The notes: generated by a model not told the origin, from the letters alone. Numbered from the stretch's first letter, positions 17,936 through 27,413 are shown. The stretch: 64,000 bases of DNA from Oribacterium sp. C9 (GCF_002007235.1 NZ_MUHW01000014.1:1-64000); one strand, 5' to 3'. Translations and numbers: made by a program.

Positions 17936-18265
17936 TGTTCACGTTATCAATGTGCCCAGCTTGTAGACAGTAGATTTTATAGTGTTTCTTTGTTTCAGTA
18001 CTGAACTAAAATTTTTTCAGCTCCTTTCTTTTGAGCAAATCTGTTTGGATTAATTCAAATCTCAAGCATTTTCTTACAAATAATCTTTAAAGATTCCAAA
18101 ACCAATCCCGAGAAGTAGGCGGCATGGTTTATTAACGAAAAGTTTAATAGATCTAGCTGCTTGTAAAGCTATACTTAAATATATGTTAGTCTTTTACAAG
18201 AGAAGAGGTATAATCACATGTAAAAAAGTTGAAATTGGAATACAGTATTATGAAAAGAGAGATTT
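17936..18265. other. Gene-free stretch with decayed prophage-end sequence
   Basis: The first 70 bases hold TGTAGACAG followed by TAGTGTTTCTTTG. This resembles the intact prophage end near 46560-46600, where TGTAGACAG precedes AAAGTGCTTCTTTG, the last codons of the integrase read on the minus strand. The match is interrupted and has stop codons, so it is a relic. From about 18010 to 18200 nothing was recognised. The 60 bases before 18266 form the leader of the next gene, with TATAAT near 18209. Confidence 0.5.
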
Positions 18266-19186
18266 ATGGAATTTCAGGAATACGCAGAACACTATTTTGA
18301 TATGGAGAAAGCTGTCCCCTACTTTTTGATATGCTTTGCAGCCCTTCTGGTTGTTATGGGCGTGATTCTTATTATTGCAAGGATCAGAAAAGAACTGGAC
18401 AGTAAGAACTCTGAGGGAGAGTATATAGACGAATCGGAAATGGATATTTATGATTCGGAAAGTGGATATGGGAATGAGGCTTACTCTGAGGATGATGACC
18501 TAAGGATGGATGGCCGGCGGTCACGATACTACAGAAGCCGTTCAAGAAGACGTCAGCATTTATTGCGGCGTCAAATTGACATACGGCCCTTTGCATTTAT
18601 AGAATCTTTTTATGAGATGGCTTTTGCAAGTACTGCTATGCTGCTGTTGCTAAGTCTGTACTACATCATCAATGATCGTATCAATCTAAGGGAAGTACAT
18701 ATAATATGGGATACCTACAAGGATTGGATACTGGTGTTATTTCTTGTGGTTTCCATGATACTTAATCGAATTTTTGACCGTCTGCTTGTGAGACTGAGAT
18801 ATATAGATGCAAAACAACGAGCCGGCATAAGGCTTCTGAGCTCCATATATGTCATTCTGATACTTGTGTATATTTGCTTTATCTACCAAAGTCCGAATTA
18901 CGGAAGCATCATCATATATTTTGTAATGATGGTTATCGGAAGACTGTTTTATTTTGATGTAACATGGGAGAATTTCAGAGGAGATATCATCAGCATCTGG
19001 AAAAATCTGCCGATATTGTTTTTGATGATTGCATATTCAGGCTTCACCATCTGGTATGGTTTTAACAGCGGGTTTCTCTGGAAGTCAAACGGTGTGCTTG
19101 TATCAACTCTGATAGCGCATATTTTCATGGATGTAGGGATAGTCATCATTCATCATCTCAGATTGGTAAGATTGATTCTGGGATAA
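18266..19186 (+). CDS. Polytopic membrane protein of unknown function
   Basis: A 306-residue protein. One membrane helix (about residues 18-40) is followed by a cytoplasmic-looking acidic then Arg-rich segment (SRYYRSRSRRRQHLLRRQ, about 85-105) and then six or seven more hydrophobic helices up to the C-terminus. The charge switch from Glu/Asp-rich to Arg-rich is striking. No known transporter or enzyme motif was seen. It is monocistronic, with a terminator 13 nt behind it. Confidence 0.7.
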   Translation: MEFQEYAEHYFDMEKAVPYFLICFAALLVVMGVILIIARIRKELDSKNSEGEYIDESEMDIYDSESGYGNEAYSEDDDLRMDGRRSRYYRSRSRRRQHLLRRQIDIRPFAFIESFYEMAFASTAMLLLLSLYYIINDRINLREVHIIWDTYKDWILVLFLVVSMILNRIFDRLLVRLRYIDAKQRAGIRLLSSIYVILILVYICFIYQSPNYGSIIIYFVMMVIGRLFYFDVTWENFRGDIISIWKNLPILFLMIAYSGFTIWYGFNSGFLWKSNGVLVSTLIAHIFMDVGIVIIHHLRLVRLILG

Positions 19187-19198
19187 AAATAATGAGGG

Positions 19199-19240
19199 AA
19201 AGTCATTTCTTGGATCAAAATCCGGGAAATGGCTTTTTTT
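19199..19240 (+). terminator. Rho-independent terminator
   Basis: The arms AAAGTCATTTC and GAAATGGCTTT pair (one G-T) and run into a T-rich tract, directly behind the membrane-protein gene. Confidence 0.82.
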
Positions 19241-19414
19241 ATTTGTTTGCAGGTTTTTGTAATAGGACATGGACTTTATTTCATTGACCATATGAGCCCA
19301 TATCAGATATTATTTTTATATAAAGAGTTGAAGTTTTTAATATAGCTTTTACAGCTATGCTGAAGTTTTAATTCGCTGACCGTGGTTAAGAATTTTATAA
19401 GGAAGGGGTATGAG

Positions 19415-20527
19415 ATGGAATGGCAGAAAGAATTCAAGAACTTTATCACAACAGCAGAACAACTGTGCGATGCACTTAAGCTTCCTGACACGGAAAGGGA
19501 CAAATACAGGCGAATCATTTCGCAGTATCCTATGATGATCACACCCTACTATTTTTCGCTGATCGACATAAATGATCCGGAAGATCCTATTGCAAAGATG
19601 TGTATTCCGTCAGAAGAAGAACTTTTGCAGGAGGGAAGCTTCGACACCAGCGGAGAAAGTGAAAATACCAAGTGGGAGGGAGTGCAGCATAAGTACAGGC
19701 AGACGGCATTGATCCTGTCCACCAATGTCTGTGCCATGTATTGCAGACATTGTTTTCGTAAGCGTCTTGTGGGACTATCGGATGCCGAGCTTAACAAGAA
19801 GGTGGATGAAGCGGCAGAATATGTTAAAGCTCATCCGGAAATCACAAATGTACTCATCACCGGCGGAGATGCCCTGATGAATCCTAATGTAATCATTGAG
19901 CGCTATCTGAAGGAATTTTCTGCCAATGAAAATCTTGATTTTATCAGATTCGGATCCAGAGTGCCCGTGACCTTTCCTCAGAGGATATATGAGGATGAAG
20001 AGCTTCTTGAACTATTGTCTCAGTATGCCGTGGTCAAACCTCTGTACGTCATCACCCAGTTTAATCATCCACGGGAAATCACGAAGGAATCCATTCGTGC
20101 TGTTAAGGCGCTTCAGAGCCGGGGCATACAGGTGAGAAATCAGACTGTACTGCTTCACGGTGTCAATGATGACCCGGAGGTTTTGGGAGAACTGCTTCGG
20201 GGACTGACCAGGATGGAAGTGGTGCCCTATTATATCTTCCAGTGCCGTCCGGTTACCGGCGTAAAGGGACATTTTCAGGTTCCTTTGAGAAAGGGAGTAA
20301 AGATAGTGGATGAGGCAAAGGCTCTTCAGAACGGCATCGGAAAAAGTGTGAGATATGCCATGAGCCATCCTCTTGGGAAAATAGAGATACTGGGTGAAGC
20401 TGAGGAGGGAAAAATGCTTTTTAAATTCCACCAGAACAAGTATCCGGAGGACAGGTCAAGGATCTTCAGTGTTGAAATAGATGATGAAGTGACATGGCTT
20501 GATGATGAACTTTCCAGCCGGAAATAG
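19415..20527 (+). CDS. KamA-family radical SAM protein without PLP motif
   Basis: A 370-residue radical SAM protein of the lysine 2,3-aminomutase (KamA) family. The [4Fe-4S]/SAM motif CAMYCRHC is intact, followed by LITGGDALM and RFGSRVPVTFP as in KamA proteins. The PLP-lysine motif of true aminomutases (Pro followed by Gly-rich and Lys) is missing; the C-terminal part instead has MSHPLGKIEILG. It probably does a different radical reaction, or a related mutase step with another cofactor arrangement. The ATG at 19415 has GGAAGGGG 5 nt upstream and is preferred over a GTG at 19382. It is not in an obvious operon. Confidence 0.82.
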   Translation: MEWQKEFKNFITTAEQLCDALKLPDTERDKYRRIISQYPMMITPYYFSLIDINDPEDPIAKMCIPSEEELLQEGSFDTSGESENTKWEGVQHKYRQTALILSTNVCAMYCRHCFRKRLVGLSDAELNKKVDEAAEYVKAHPEITNVLITGGDALMNPNVIIERYLKEFSANENLDFIRFGSRVPVTFPQRIYEDEELLELLSQYAVVKPLYVITQFNHPREITKESIRAVKALQSRGIQVRNQTVLLHGVNDDPEVLGELLRGLTRMEVVPYYIFQCRPVTGVKGHFQVPLRKGVKIVDEAKALQNGIGKSVRYAMSHPLGKIEILGEAEEGKMLFKFHQNKYPEDRSRIFSVEIDDEVTWLDDELSSRK

Positions 20528-20537
20528 GAAACCTATA

Positions 20538-20585
20538 GGATATAGAATTTCCCCGGAAATTCTATATCCGTACATGTTGTTTTTG
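20538..20585 (+). terminator. Long hairpin terminator
   Basis: A perfect 13-bp stem GGATATAGAATTT/AAATTCTATATCC with a CCCCGG loop, followed after a few bases by TTGTTTTT, ends the KamA-type gene. A second small hairpin (TCCGGC/GCCGGA then TTTT) follows near 20607. Confidence 0.7.
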
Positions 20586-20815
20586 GGGCTTAAGCCAAAT
20601 AATCATCCGGCTCTGCCGGATTTTCGAACGCTTTTTCCCTGGCCGCGTTCGGAAACCTATGCAAATGAATCATTACGGAGATGGGGGAAGGTGTGCTAAA
20701 ATATATTGGAAACCGGTCAGCTTCCGGCGGGTAGTTATTTCCTGCCGGTTGCCCATAGAAAGGACTCCTGAGGGTGTGAGCGGTTTTAATAGGATGAGGT
20801 TTTGGAAGTAAGATA

Positions 20816-21541
20816 ATGGCTAAGGCAAAGTACGAAAGTATATACAAAGATTTAAAAGGCAGGATAGAATCGGAGGAGTATCCGTATCAGAGCATACTCC
20901 CGCCGGAGAGTTCACTGGTCGTTACATACGACTGTTCCAGAAATACAGTTCGAAGAGCACTGAAACAGTTGGGGGATCTTGGGTATATACAGGCGATCAA
21001 CGGAGTTGGCGTCAGGGTTATCTATCAGCCGGTTGGAAAAGCAAGTTTCGTTATAGGCGGCATCGAGACATTTCAGGAAACGGCACTTAGGAACAGGCTC
21101 AATGCAACTACGGAGGTTGTGATGTTCGCGGAAATAACCGCAGATAATAGAGTGGCTAAAAGAACAGGATTTCCTGAGGGTACGGAACTGTATTACATAC
21201 AGCGTCTCCGAAAGCTTGATGGTAAGCCATGCATTCTGGATATCAATATGTTTGACCGGTCCTTAGTTCCCGGGATCACCGAGGAAATCGCCGGAAGATC
21301 TGTTTATGATTACATAGAAAACGAGCTCCATATGGATATCGCCATGAGTAAAAGAAGGATGACGGTAGAGCGGGCGACACAGGTTGATGAAAAGTGTCTG
21401 AGTCTCGGGGATTACAATTGTCTTGCGGTAGTGACCAGCCAGACCTTTAACGGCATGGGACTGATGTTCGAATACACTCAGTCAAGGCATGTACCTGAGT
21501 ATTTCTGCTTTATGGATACTGCCGTACGAAAAACAACATAG
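20816..21541 (+). CDS. treR: Trehalose operon repressor TreR (GntR family)
   Basis: A 241-residue GntR-type regulator. The winged helix is N-terminal (ILPPESSLVVTYDCSRNTVRRALKQL then GYIQAINGVGVRV). A C-terminal UTRA ligand domain follows (FPEGTELYYIQRLRKLDGKP... to the end). In this family the effector is trehalose-6-phosphate. The gene directly precedes treP-treC and two palindromes in their promoter, so it should repress them in the absence of trehalose. GGAAG lies 9 nt before the ATG. Confidence 0.9.
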   Translation: MAKAKYESIYKDLKGRIESEEYPYQSILPPESSLVVTYDCSRNTVRRALKQLGDLGYIQAINGVGVRVIYQPVGKASFVIGGIETFQETALRNRLNATTEVVMFAEITADNRVAKRTGFPEGTELYYIQRLRKLDGKPCILDINMFDRSLVPGITEEIAGRSVYDYIENELHMDIAMSKRRMTVERATQVDEKCLSLGDYNCLAVVTSQTFNGMGLMFEYTQSRHVPEYFCFMDTAVRKTT

Positions 21542-21550
21542 CTATTTGAA

Positions 21551-21575
21551 AAATCCGGGGTATCCCCGGATTTTT
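21551..21575 (+). terminator. Rho-independent terminator of treR
   Basis: A 10-bp stem AAATCCGGGG/CCCCGGATTT with a TAT loop and trailing T residues lies between treR and the treP promoter, so treR is a separate transcription unit. Confidence 0.85.
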
Positions 21576-21610
21576 ATATTATAAAAGATATTTTTATTTC
21601 TCAAAAAGCA

Positions 21611-21664
21611 TTGACCTGTTTAAACAGGTGTAGTATAAATAATGCAGGAGCTGTTTAAACAGCT
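21611..21664 (+). promoter_or_regulatory. treP promoter with two TreR operators
   Basis: TTGACC (21611-21616) and TATAAA (21634-21639) are 17 nt apart. Two 16-bp palindromes with the core CTGTTTAAACAG lie at 21614-21629 (flanks AC/GT) and 21649-21664 (flanks AG/CT), centres 35 bp apart. The first fills the -35 to -10 spacer; the second lies just past the -10 box where transcription starts. Both are ideally placed for repression by the adjacent TreR. Confidence 0.9.
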
Positions 21665-21696
21665 GTAACGAGTTATGTTTTTAAAAGGAGAAAATC

Positions 21697-23544
21697 ATGG
21701 GAAAATTCACAGAAGAAAGTGAGCAGCTACTGAAGCTGGTGGGCGGAAAAAGCAATATAGCGGCTGTGTCTCACTGCGTAACCAGAATGCGATTTGTATT
21801 AAATGATCCTTCAAAGGCGGATGTTCCGGGGATCGAAAAGATCAAGGGCGTGAAAGGAACATTCACACAGGCAGGACAGTTTCAGGTCATCATCGGACAG
21901 GAGGTTCAGGAATTCTACAACGATTTCACTGCTGTTTCAGGTATCGAAGGAGTAAGTAAGGAACAGGTAAAAAAGCAGGCTAAGCAGAATCAGAATCTTC
22001 TTCAGCAGATCATGGCATCAATTGCAGAGATATTTGCACCTATCATTCCTGCACTGGTAGTCGGAGGTCTCATCTTAGGCTTCAGAAACGTAATAGGTGA
22101 AATTGATTTTGGTAACGGAACCATAGTTTCACAATCAGTGTTCTGGGCAGGAGTGCACAGTTTTCTATGGCTCATAGGTGAAGCCATATTCCATATGCTT
22201 CCGGTTGGTATCTGCTGGTCCATAACCAAGAAAATGGGAACCACGCAGATACTTGGTATAATTCTCGGATGTACCCTTGTTTCAGGGCAGCTGCTTAATG
22301 CCTACGGTGTTGCGGGAGCTGCGGCAGATGCGATTCCCAAGTGGGATTTCGGATTTGCACAGGTAAATATGATAGGATATCAGGCACAGGTTATCCCGGC
22401 TATTCTTGCCGGCTTCTGCCTCGTATTCCTTGAGAAGTTCTTCAACAAGATCTGTCCAAAGGTCATCTCCATGATAGTGGTGCCTTTCTTCTCATTACTT
22501 CTTGCTGTTATGGCATCTCATTTCATTCTCGGACCTATAGGCTGGAAGATAGGTTCATGGATCTCTGCAGGAGTTCACGCAGGACTTACAAGTACGGTTA
22601 ACTGGCTGTTTGCAGGAGTTTTCGGATTTTTTTATGCACCGCTTGTTATCACCGGACTTCATCATATGACCAATGCTATCGACACACAGCTTGTGGCTGA
22701 TTTCGGAGGCACCATACTCTGGCCGATGATCGCACTATCAAACATCGCCCAGGGTTCGGCAGTTCTCGGAATGATCTATCTTCAGAAGAAAAATACAAAG
22801 ACTCAGGAAGTTTCCATACCTGCATGTATCTCCTGCTACCTTGGTGTTACAGAGCCTGCAATGTTCGGTGTTAACCTGAAGTACGGATTCCCGTTTTTCA
22901 GTGCTATGATAGGCTCCTGTATAGCAGCAGTGATATCTGTAGGAAGTGGAGTAATGGCTAATTCCATCGGTGTCGGCGGAATCCCTGGAATCCTTTCCAT
23001 CCAGACAAGATACATGGGCATATTTGCACTGGCGATGCTGGTTGCCATAGCAGTACCTTTCTGTCTTACAGTAGTGGTAGGAAAGAAAAAACTTACGGCT
23101 TCGGAGCTTTACGGTGAAGAGGGAGTGGCGGCAGAGACATTGTCACAGGAAAGCACCGGAGATTTTGATCTTGCGAGGGTGGCTGAGGGTACTGTTATCC
23201 CGATAGAGAATGTGGAGGATGATGTATTTTCACAGAAGCTCATGGGAGACGGAATCGGAATCAGACCTACAGGAGAGACAGTTTATGCACCGGGAAACGG
23301 TAAAGTCACAGTGACCATGGACGACAGCAAGCATGCCATTGGCATGACTATGGATGACGGACGGGATGTACTTATCCATGTGGGTATCGATACGGTTGAA
23401 ATGAACGGAACAGGATTCAGATATCTCGTTAAGAAGGATCAGATAGTCAAGGCCGGAGAGCCGCTGCTTTCATTCAGCAGGAAGGCCATTGCTGCGGCAG
23501 GCAAGAAGGATACGGTTATTGCAGTAGTAGTTGGAGGAAATTAA
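21697..23544 (+). CDS. treP: Trehalose PTS permease, EIIBCA fusion
   Basis: A 615-residue phosphotransferase permease that imports trehalose as trehalose-6-phosphate. The N-terminal IIB domain has its phosphorylated Cys in SHCVTRMRFVL (near residue 27). The central IIC domain has about ten membrane helices and the sugar-site region GLHHMTNAIDTQL. The C-terminal IIA domain, from about residue 475, has the active His in VLIHVGIDTVEMNG (near residue 560). Many trehalose permeases lack their own IIA, so this one is self-contained. It is followed at zero spacing by treC. Confidence 0.93.
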   Translation: MGKFTEESEQLLKLVGGKSNIAAVSHCVTRMRFVLNDPSKADVPGIEKIKGVKGTFTQAGQFQVIIGQEVQEFYNDFTAVSGIEGVSKEQVKKQAKQNQNLLQQIMASIAEIFAPIIPALVVGGLILGFRNVIGEIDFGNGTIVSQSVFWAGVHSFLWLIGEAIFHMLPVGICWSITKKMGTTQILGIILGCTLVSGQLLNAYGVAGAAADAIPKWDFGFAQVNMIGYQAQVIPAILAGFCLVFLEKFFNKICPKVISMIVVPFFSLLLAVMASHFILGPIGWKIGSWISAGVHAGLTSTVNWLFAGVFGFFYAPLVITGLHHMTNAIDTQLVADFGGTILWPMIALSNIAQGSAVLGMIYLQKKNTKTQEVSIPACISCYLGVTEPAMFGVNLKYGFPFFSAMIGSCIAAVISVGSGVMANSIGVGGIPGILSIQTRYMGIFALAMLVAIAVPFCLTVVVGKKKLTASELYGEEGVAAETLSQESTGDFDLARVAEGTVIPIENVEDDVFSQKLMGDGIGIRPTGETVYAPGNGKVTVTMDDSKHAIGMTMDDGRDVLIHVGIDTVEMNGTGFRYLVKKDQIVKAGEPLLSFSRKAIAAAGKKDTVIAVVVGGN

Positions 23545-25233
23545 ATGTCATCATTCGGAGACAAAGTAGTTTATCAGATATATCCGAGATCCTTTTATGA
23601 TACGGATGGAGACGGAATAGGGGATCTCAGGGGAATCACAGCCCGTTTGGATTACCTTAAAGAGTTGGGAATAGACTATATATGGATAACTCCGTTTTTT
23701 GTTTCGCCTCAGAGGGATAATGGCTATGATATAGCGGATTACCGTAAGGTTGATGAGCGCTTTGGAACCATGTCTGATTTTGAAGAGCTTTCAAGGACAG
23801 CACATGAAAAGGGTATAGGCATCATGCTGGACATGGTGTTCAACCATACTTCCACAGAACATGAATGGTTCAAGCGCGCCCTCTCCGGTGATAAGGAATA
23901 TCAGGACTACTATATCTTCGTTGAGGGAACACCGGATGCGCCTCCTACCAACTGGGAATCCAAGTTCGGAGGAAGCGCATGGGAATATGTGGAATCTTTG
24001 GGAAAATGGTATCTGCACCTTTTTGATGTGACCCAGGCAGACCTTAACTGGAATAACAAAAAGGTTCGGGAAGAGCTGAAGGATATCATCAGATTCTGGA
24101 AGGAAAAGGGGGTGAACGGCTTCAGGTTCGACGTTATAAATCTGATCTCGAAGCCGGATACTCTGGAGGATGATACAGAAGGAGACGGCAGACGCTTTTA
24201 CACTGACGGGCCGCATGTGCATGAGTACCTGAAGGAACTGGTTCGCGATACCGGGATCAAGGACATGATAACCGTTGGAGAGATGTCCTCCACAACCATA
24301 GATAACTGCATCAGATATTCGAATCCGAAGGAAGAGGAGCTCTCCATGGCCTTCAGCTTCCATCATCTGAAGGTCGATTACAAAAACGGAGATAAGTGGG
24401 CTCTGAAGCCCGTAGACATGATGGAGCTTAAAAATTTGCTTAAGACCTGGCAGGAGGGAATGACTGCGGGGGGAGGATGGAATGCTGTGTTTTGGACGAA
24501 CCACGATCAGCCGAGGACCATCTCCCGCTTCGGGGATGAGAAGAAATACTGGAAACAGTCGGGAAAGCTTTTTGCGGGAATACTTCACCTCATGCGGGGC
24601 ACGCCTTATGTATATCAGGGAGAAGAGATAGGGATGCTCAATGCTCACTATGGAAGCATCGATGACTACCGGGATGTGGAGAGCCTTAACTATTATGAGA
24701 TCCTGAAACTAAGAGGGATGTCATCTGAGGAGGCGTTGAAGGTCATAGACGAAAGATCCAGAGATAACGGACGCACTCCCATGCAGTGGGATAAAAGTGA
24801 AAACTTTGGATTTACTGCGGGAAGGCCCTGGATAAAAGTACCGAAGTGCAGCGATGAAGTGACGGTGGAGGCGGAACTCAGGGATGAGGATTCCATTCTT
24901 AATTTTTATAAGAAACTTATATCCATGCGTAAGGAAATGCCCATTATATCAGAAGGAGATATCTTTTTTGATACGGAGGTTCCGGAACAGGTTATATGCT
25001 ATAAAAGGTCCCTCGGAAACAGGAAAATACTTGTGTACGGAAATATGTCTGAGGAAGAGGTTGCGGTGAACCTTTCAGAAACACAGGCAGAGGAAATAAA
25101 GGGACTTAAACTTATTCTATGTAATTATAATGCCCGGAAGGAAAATGTTTCGGAAGGGGACGTTGCTGATAGTATACTTAGTGAAAAGAATATAATATTA
25201 TGCCCATATGAGCTTGTTGCTCTTTCGGATTAA
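23545..25233 (+). CDS. treC: Alpha,alpha-phosphotrehalase TreC (GH13)
   Basis: A 562-residue GH13 enzyme that hydrolyses trehalose-6-phosphate to glucose and glucose-6-phosphate in the cytoplasm. The alpha-amylase motifs are present: DMVFNHTS, GFRFDVINLI with the nucleophile Asp, TVGEMSSTT with the acid Glu, and FWTNHDQPR. The start VVYQIYPRSFYDTDGDGIGDLRG is typical of the oligo-1,6-glucosidase/TreC group. Its ATG abuts the stop of treP, so the two are translationally linked. Lack of a signal peptide fits an intracellular phosphosugar substrate. Confidence 0.93.
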   Translation: MSSFGDKVVYQIYPRSFYDTDGDGIGDLRGITARLDYLKELGIDYIWITPFFVSPQRDNGYDIADYRKVDERFGTMSDFEELSRTAHEKGIGIMLDMVFNHTSTEHEWFKRALSGDKEYQDYYIFVEGTPDAPPTNWESKFGGSAWEYVESLGKWYLHLFDVTQADLNWNNKKVREELKDIIRFWKEKGVNGFRFDVINLISKPDTLEDDTEGDGRRFYTDGPHVHEYLKELVRDTGIKDMITVGEMSSTTIDNCIRYSNPKEEELSMAFSFHHLKVDYKNGDKWALKPVDMMELKNLLKTWQEGMTAGGGWNAVFWTNHDQPRTISRFGDEKKYWKQSGKLFAGILHLMRGTPYVYQGEEIGMLNAHYGSIDDYRDVESLNYYEILKLRGMSSEEALKVIDERSRDNGRTPMQWDKSENFGFTAGRPWIKVPKCSDEVTVEAELRDEDSILNFYKKLISMRKEMPIISEGDIFFDTEVPEQVICYKRSLGNRKILVYGNMSEEEVAVNLSETQAEEIKGLKLILCNYNARKENVSEGDVADSILSEKNIILCPYELVALSD

Positions 25234-25301
25234 AGCCTGAAGTTTGATTCAGGGACGTCATTTTTCTTTTTCGGTTCCCGGGGGATAAACTGTAAAAGCA
25301 G

Positions 25302-25311
25302 GAAGCGCTTC
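25302..25311 (+). promoter_or_regulatory. cre-like palindrome upstream of the xylan locus
   Basis: GAAGCGCTTC is a perfect 10-bp palindrome within AGGAAGCGCTTCAG, close to the catabolite-control (CcpA/LacI-type) consensus TGNAANCGNTNNCA. It lies 165 nt before the acetylesterase gene and suggests glucose repression of the locus. The ends of the consensus do not match fully. Confidence 0.45.
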
Positions 25312-25384
25312 AGAAATCTACTGGAAAGTGATTTCAGGAGTGGTACAATACTTTCCATGATGTAAAAAATAATTTGGAGCATGT

Positions 25385-25408
25385 GCCGGGTTTCTTGTGA
25401 AATCCGGC
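25385..25408 (+). promoter_or_regulatory. Leader hairpin before the acetylesterase gene
   Basis: GCCGGGTTT pairs with AAATCCGGC (one G-T) around a six-base loop. A second hairpin AGCATC/GATGCT follows at 25413-25434. There is no T-run behind either, so they are probably leader structures rather than terminators. Confidence 0.4.
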
Positions 25409-25474
25409 ATATAGCATCGGTCCTTTGTGATGCTGATTTTAAAAAGTGAGGCTCCATAAAGGCAGGGTAGCATT

Positions 25475-27394
25475 ATGGAATTAGAATCATGTGAATTAAA
25501 TAAAGGTGAGTTATCACCTTTGAAACTGACCCGTTTTTTAGACGATGGTGCGGTTCTGGAGCATAAAAAGCCGATTTCTATAAGGGGCTATGGGATTCCC
25601 GGATCTAAGGTCACAGTAGTTTTTGACCATGTGACAGGATCCACGGAAGTCGGGAAAGCAGGGGGCTTTGAAATTATGCTTCCTGTTCATGAAGCAGGAG
25701 GCCCATACGAACTTAGGGTATCCGATGATAGATGTAACAGCCTGGTTGTAAAGGATATCATGGTAGGAGCAGTCTGGTACTGTTCCGGACAGTCTAACAT
25801 GGATCTCATGATGGAGCGTGTGAAGGACAGCTATCCTGGTGTTCTGTCAGACTGTACGGATGACGGCATACGCTGTTTCAAGATAGCACCCGCAGTAAAC
25901 TATCACGGGCCTTTGGAAGAACCGGAAAGCGGCGAATGGAAAAAAGCGGAGCCAAACAACATTATGTCATTTTCGGCAGCTGCCTATTTTTTTGCAAGAA
26001 AGCTTCGTGAGAAAACAGGTCTGACAGTGGGAATCATTCATGCCTCTTTAGGCGGCTCCAGAATCCATGGCTGGCTTTCCCGTGAAATGCTTGAAGGCTA
26101 TGATGAGCTTCTTACAGAAGCGGAGCTTTATAGACACGATGAGTATCTGGAAGGACAGATAAGGAAGAATGAGACAGAGTCAAAAGAGTGGCATGACAGT
26201 CTTGATGCGTTGGATCAGGGAGTGAAGAACCATTGGAGCGAGGGTTTTGCCGATGGCTCCGAAAAAATCATAAACCTTCCGGTTGTCTTTGAAGATTCAG
26301 AGCTTAAAGGCTTTACCGGTAGTGTCTGGTTTCAAAAGAAATTCACGGTGCCGATGGAGATGGCCGGGCAGCCTGCTCATTTATGGCTGGGAACCATGGT
26401 GGATTCCGATACTGTGTACCTGAATGGCCGGAAAATCGGAGAGACGGGATACCAGTATCCTCCGAGAAAATATCTGGTACCGGAAGCGGTTCTTCATGCC
26501 GGAAAAAACACTCTGGTGGTCAGACTGATAGTGGAAAACGGTAAGGGCAGATGGACACCCGGAAAGGGCTATTTCCTGTTTAATGATCAGGGCGTTATAG
26601 ATCTGAGAGGGGAATGGAAATACAAGATCGGAGCAGAGAGTAATAGTATACCGGAAACTGATTTTGTAAACTGGAAGGCGACAGGTTTATTTAATGCCAT
26701 GTGTGCACCCTGTACTAAAGTTCCCGTAGAAGGAGTAGTCTGGTATCAGGGAGAAGAAAATGCTCCGCTTAAATGGGACTATCTGGATCTGACTAAAAGG
26801 CAGATAAAGGGCTACAGAAGGCTATGGAAGGATGATAAGCTGCCTTATCTTTTTGTACAGCTTCCGAATTTTACTGAGGATCTGAAGGAGCTTCAGGGGA
26901 AGTGGCCTGCACTTCGTGAATGTCAGAGAATGGCGGCTGAAGAAGAGTATACCGGAATGATAGTCAGCATGGATCTCGGGGAGGATAATGATCTTCATCC
27001 CCATGGAAAGAAGAGGATAGGTGAACGTCTTGCAGCTCAGGCACTTCACATGGTTTATGGTTCAAAGGAAGAGTATACAGGACCGTTTCCGGAGAGGTAT
27101 GTCATAACAGAAACCGAATCCGGAAGCAGGATAGAAATCATACTGACCCATGCAGAGGGGCTTGGGGTCTCATCCATGGACAAGGGAGATGAGCTTCTTG
27201 ACTTTTCCGTAGTGGACAGAAAAGACATAGAGACAGCTGTTGAGGCTTATGTAAAAGATCATTCCATAATTCTTGATACAGCACTTCATAAGTCGGATAT
27301 AAAAGAAATAAGATATCTTTACAAGGACACAAATCAGGGAGGACTGGTATATAATTCTGCCGGGTTCCCCATGAGCCCTTTTGTACTTAAATAA
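25475..27394 (+). CDS. Intracellular sialate-O-acetylesterase-like carbohydrate esterase
   Basis: A 639-residue SGNH-type esterase of the SASA (sialate O-acetylesterase / acetylxylan esterase) family. The catalytic Ser is in YCSGQSNMDLM (near residue 105). The block VEGVVWYQGEENA follows, and the Asp/His pair is in DLHPHGKKRIGERLA (near 505). Between the halves is a beta-sandwich region (SVWFQKKFTVP... VDSDTVYLNGRKIG) like that of jelly-roll domains. There is no signal peptide, so it acts on imported oligosaccharides. In this xylan locus its likely task is removing acetyl groups from xylo-oligosaccharides. Confidence 0.85.
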   Translation: MELESCELNKGELSPLKLTRFLDDGAVLEHKKPISIRGYGIPGSKVTVVFDHVTGSTEVGKAGGFEIMLPVHEAGGPYELRVSDDRCNSLVVKDIMVGAVWYCSGQSNMDLMMERVKDSYPGVLSDCTDDGIRCFKIAPAVNYHGPLEEPESGEWKKAEPNNIMSFSAAAYFFARKLREKTGLTVGIIHASLGGSRIHGWLSREMLEGYDELLTEAELYRHDEYLEGQIRKNETESKEWHDSLDALDQGVKNHWSEGFADGSEKIINLPVVFEDSELKGFTGSVWFQKKFTVPMEMAGQPAHLWLGTMVDSDTVYLNGRKIGETGYQYPPRKYLVPEAVLHAGKNTLVVRLIVENGKGRWTPGKGYFLFNDQGVIDLRGEWKYKIGAESNSIPETDFVNWKATGLFNAMCAPCTKVPVEGVVWYQGEENAPLKWDYLDLTKRQIKGYRRLWKDDKLPYLFVQLPNFTEDLKELQGKWPALRECQRMAAEEEYTGMIVSMDLGEDNDLHPHGKKRIGERLAAQALHMVYGSKEEYTGPFPERYVITETESGSRIEIILTHAEGLGVSSMDKGDELLDFSVVDRKDIETAVEAYVKDHSIILDTALHKSDIKEIRYLYKDTNQGGLVYNSAGFPMSPFVLK

Positions 27395-27413
27395 ATATAT
27401 ATCAGTACCATAG

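Noticed and set aside
23791-24648. 285-codon minus-strand reading frame inside treC
   Set aside because: It lies wholly opposite a clear GH13 gene, has no family motif and no ribosome site; it is a chance frame of a long coding gene.
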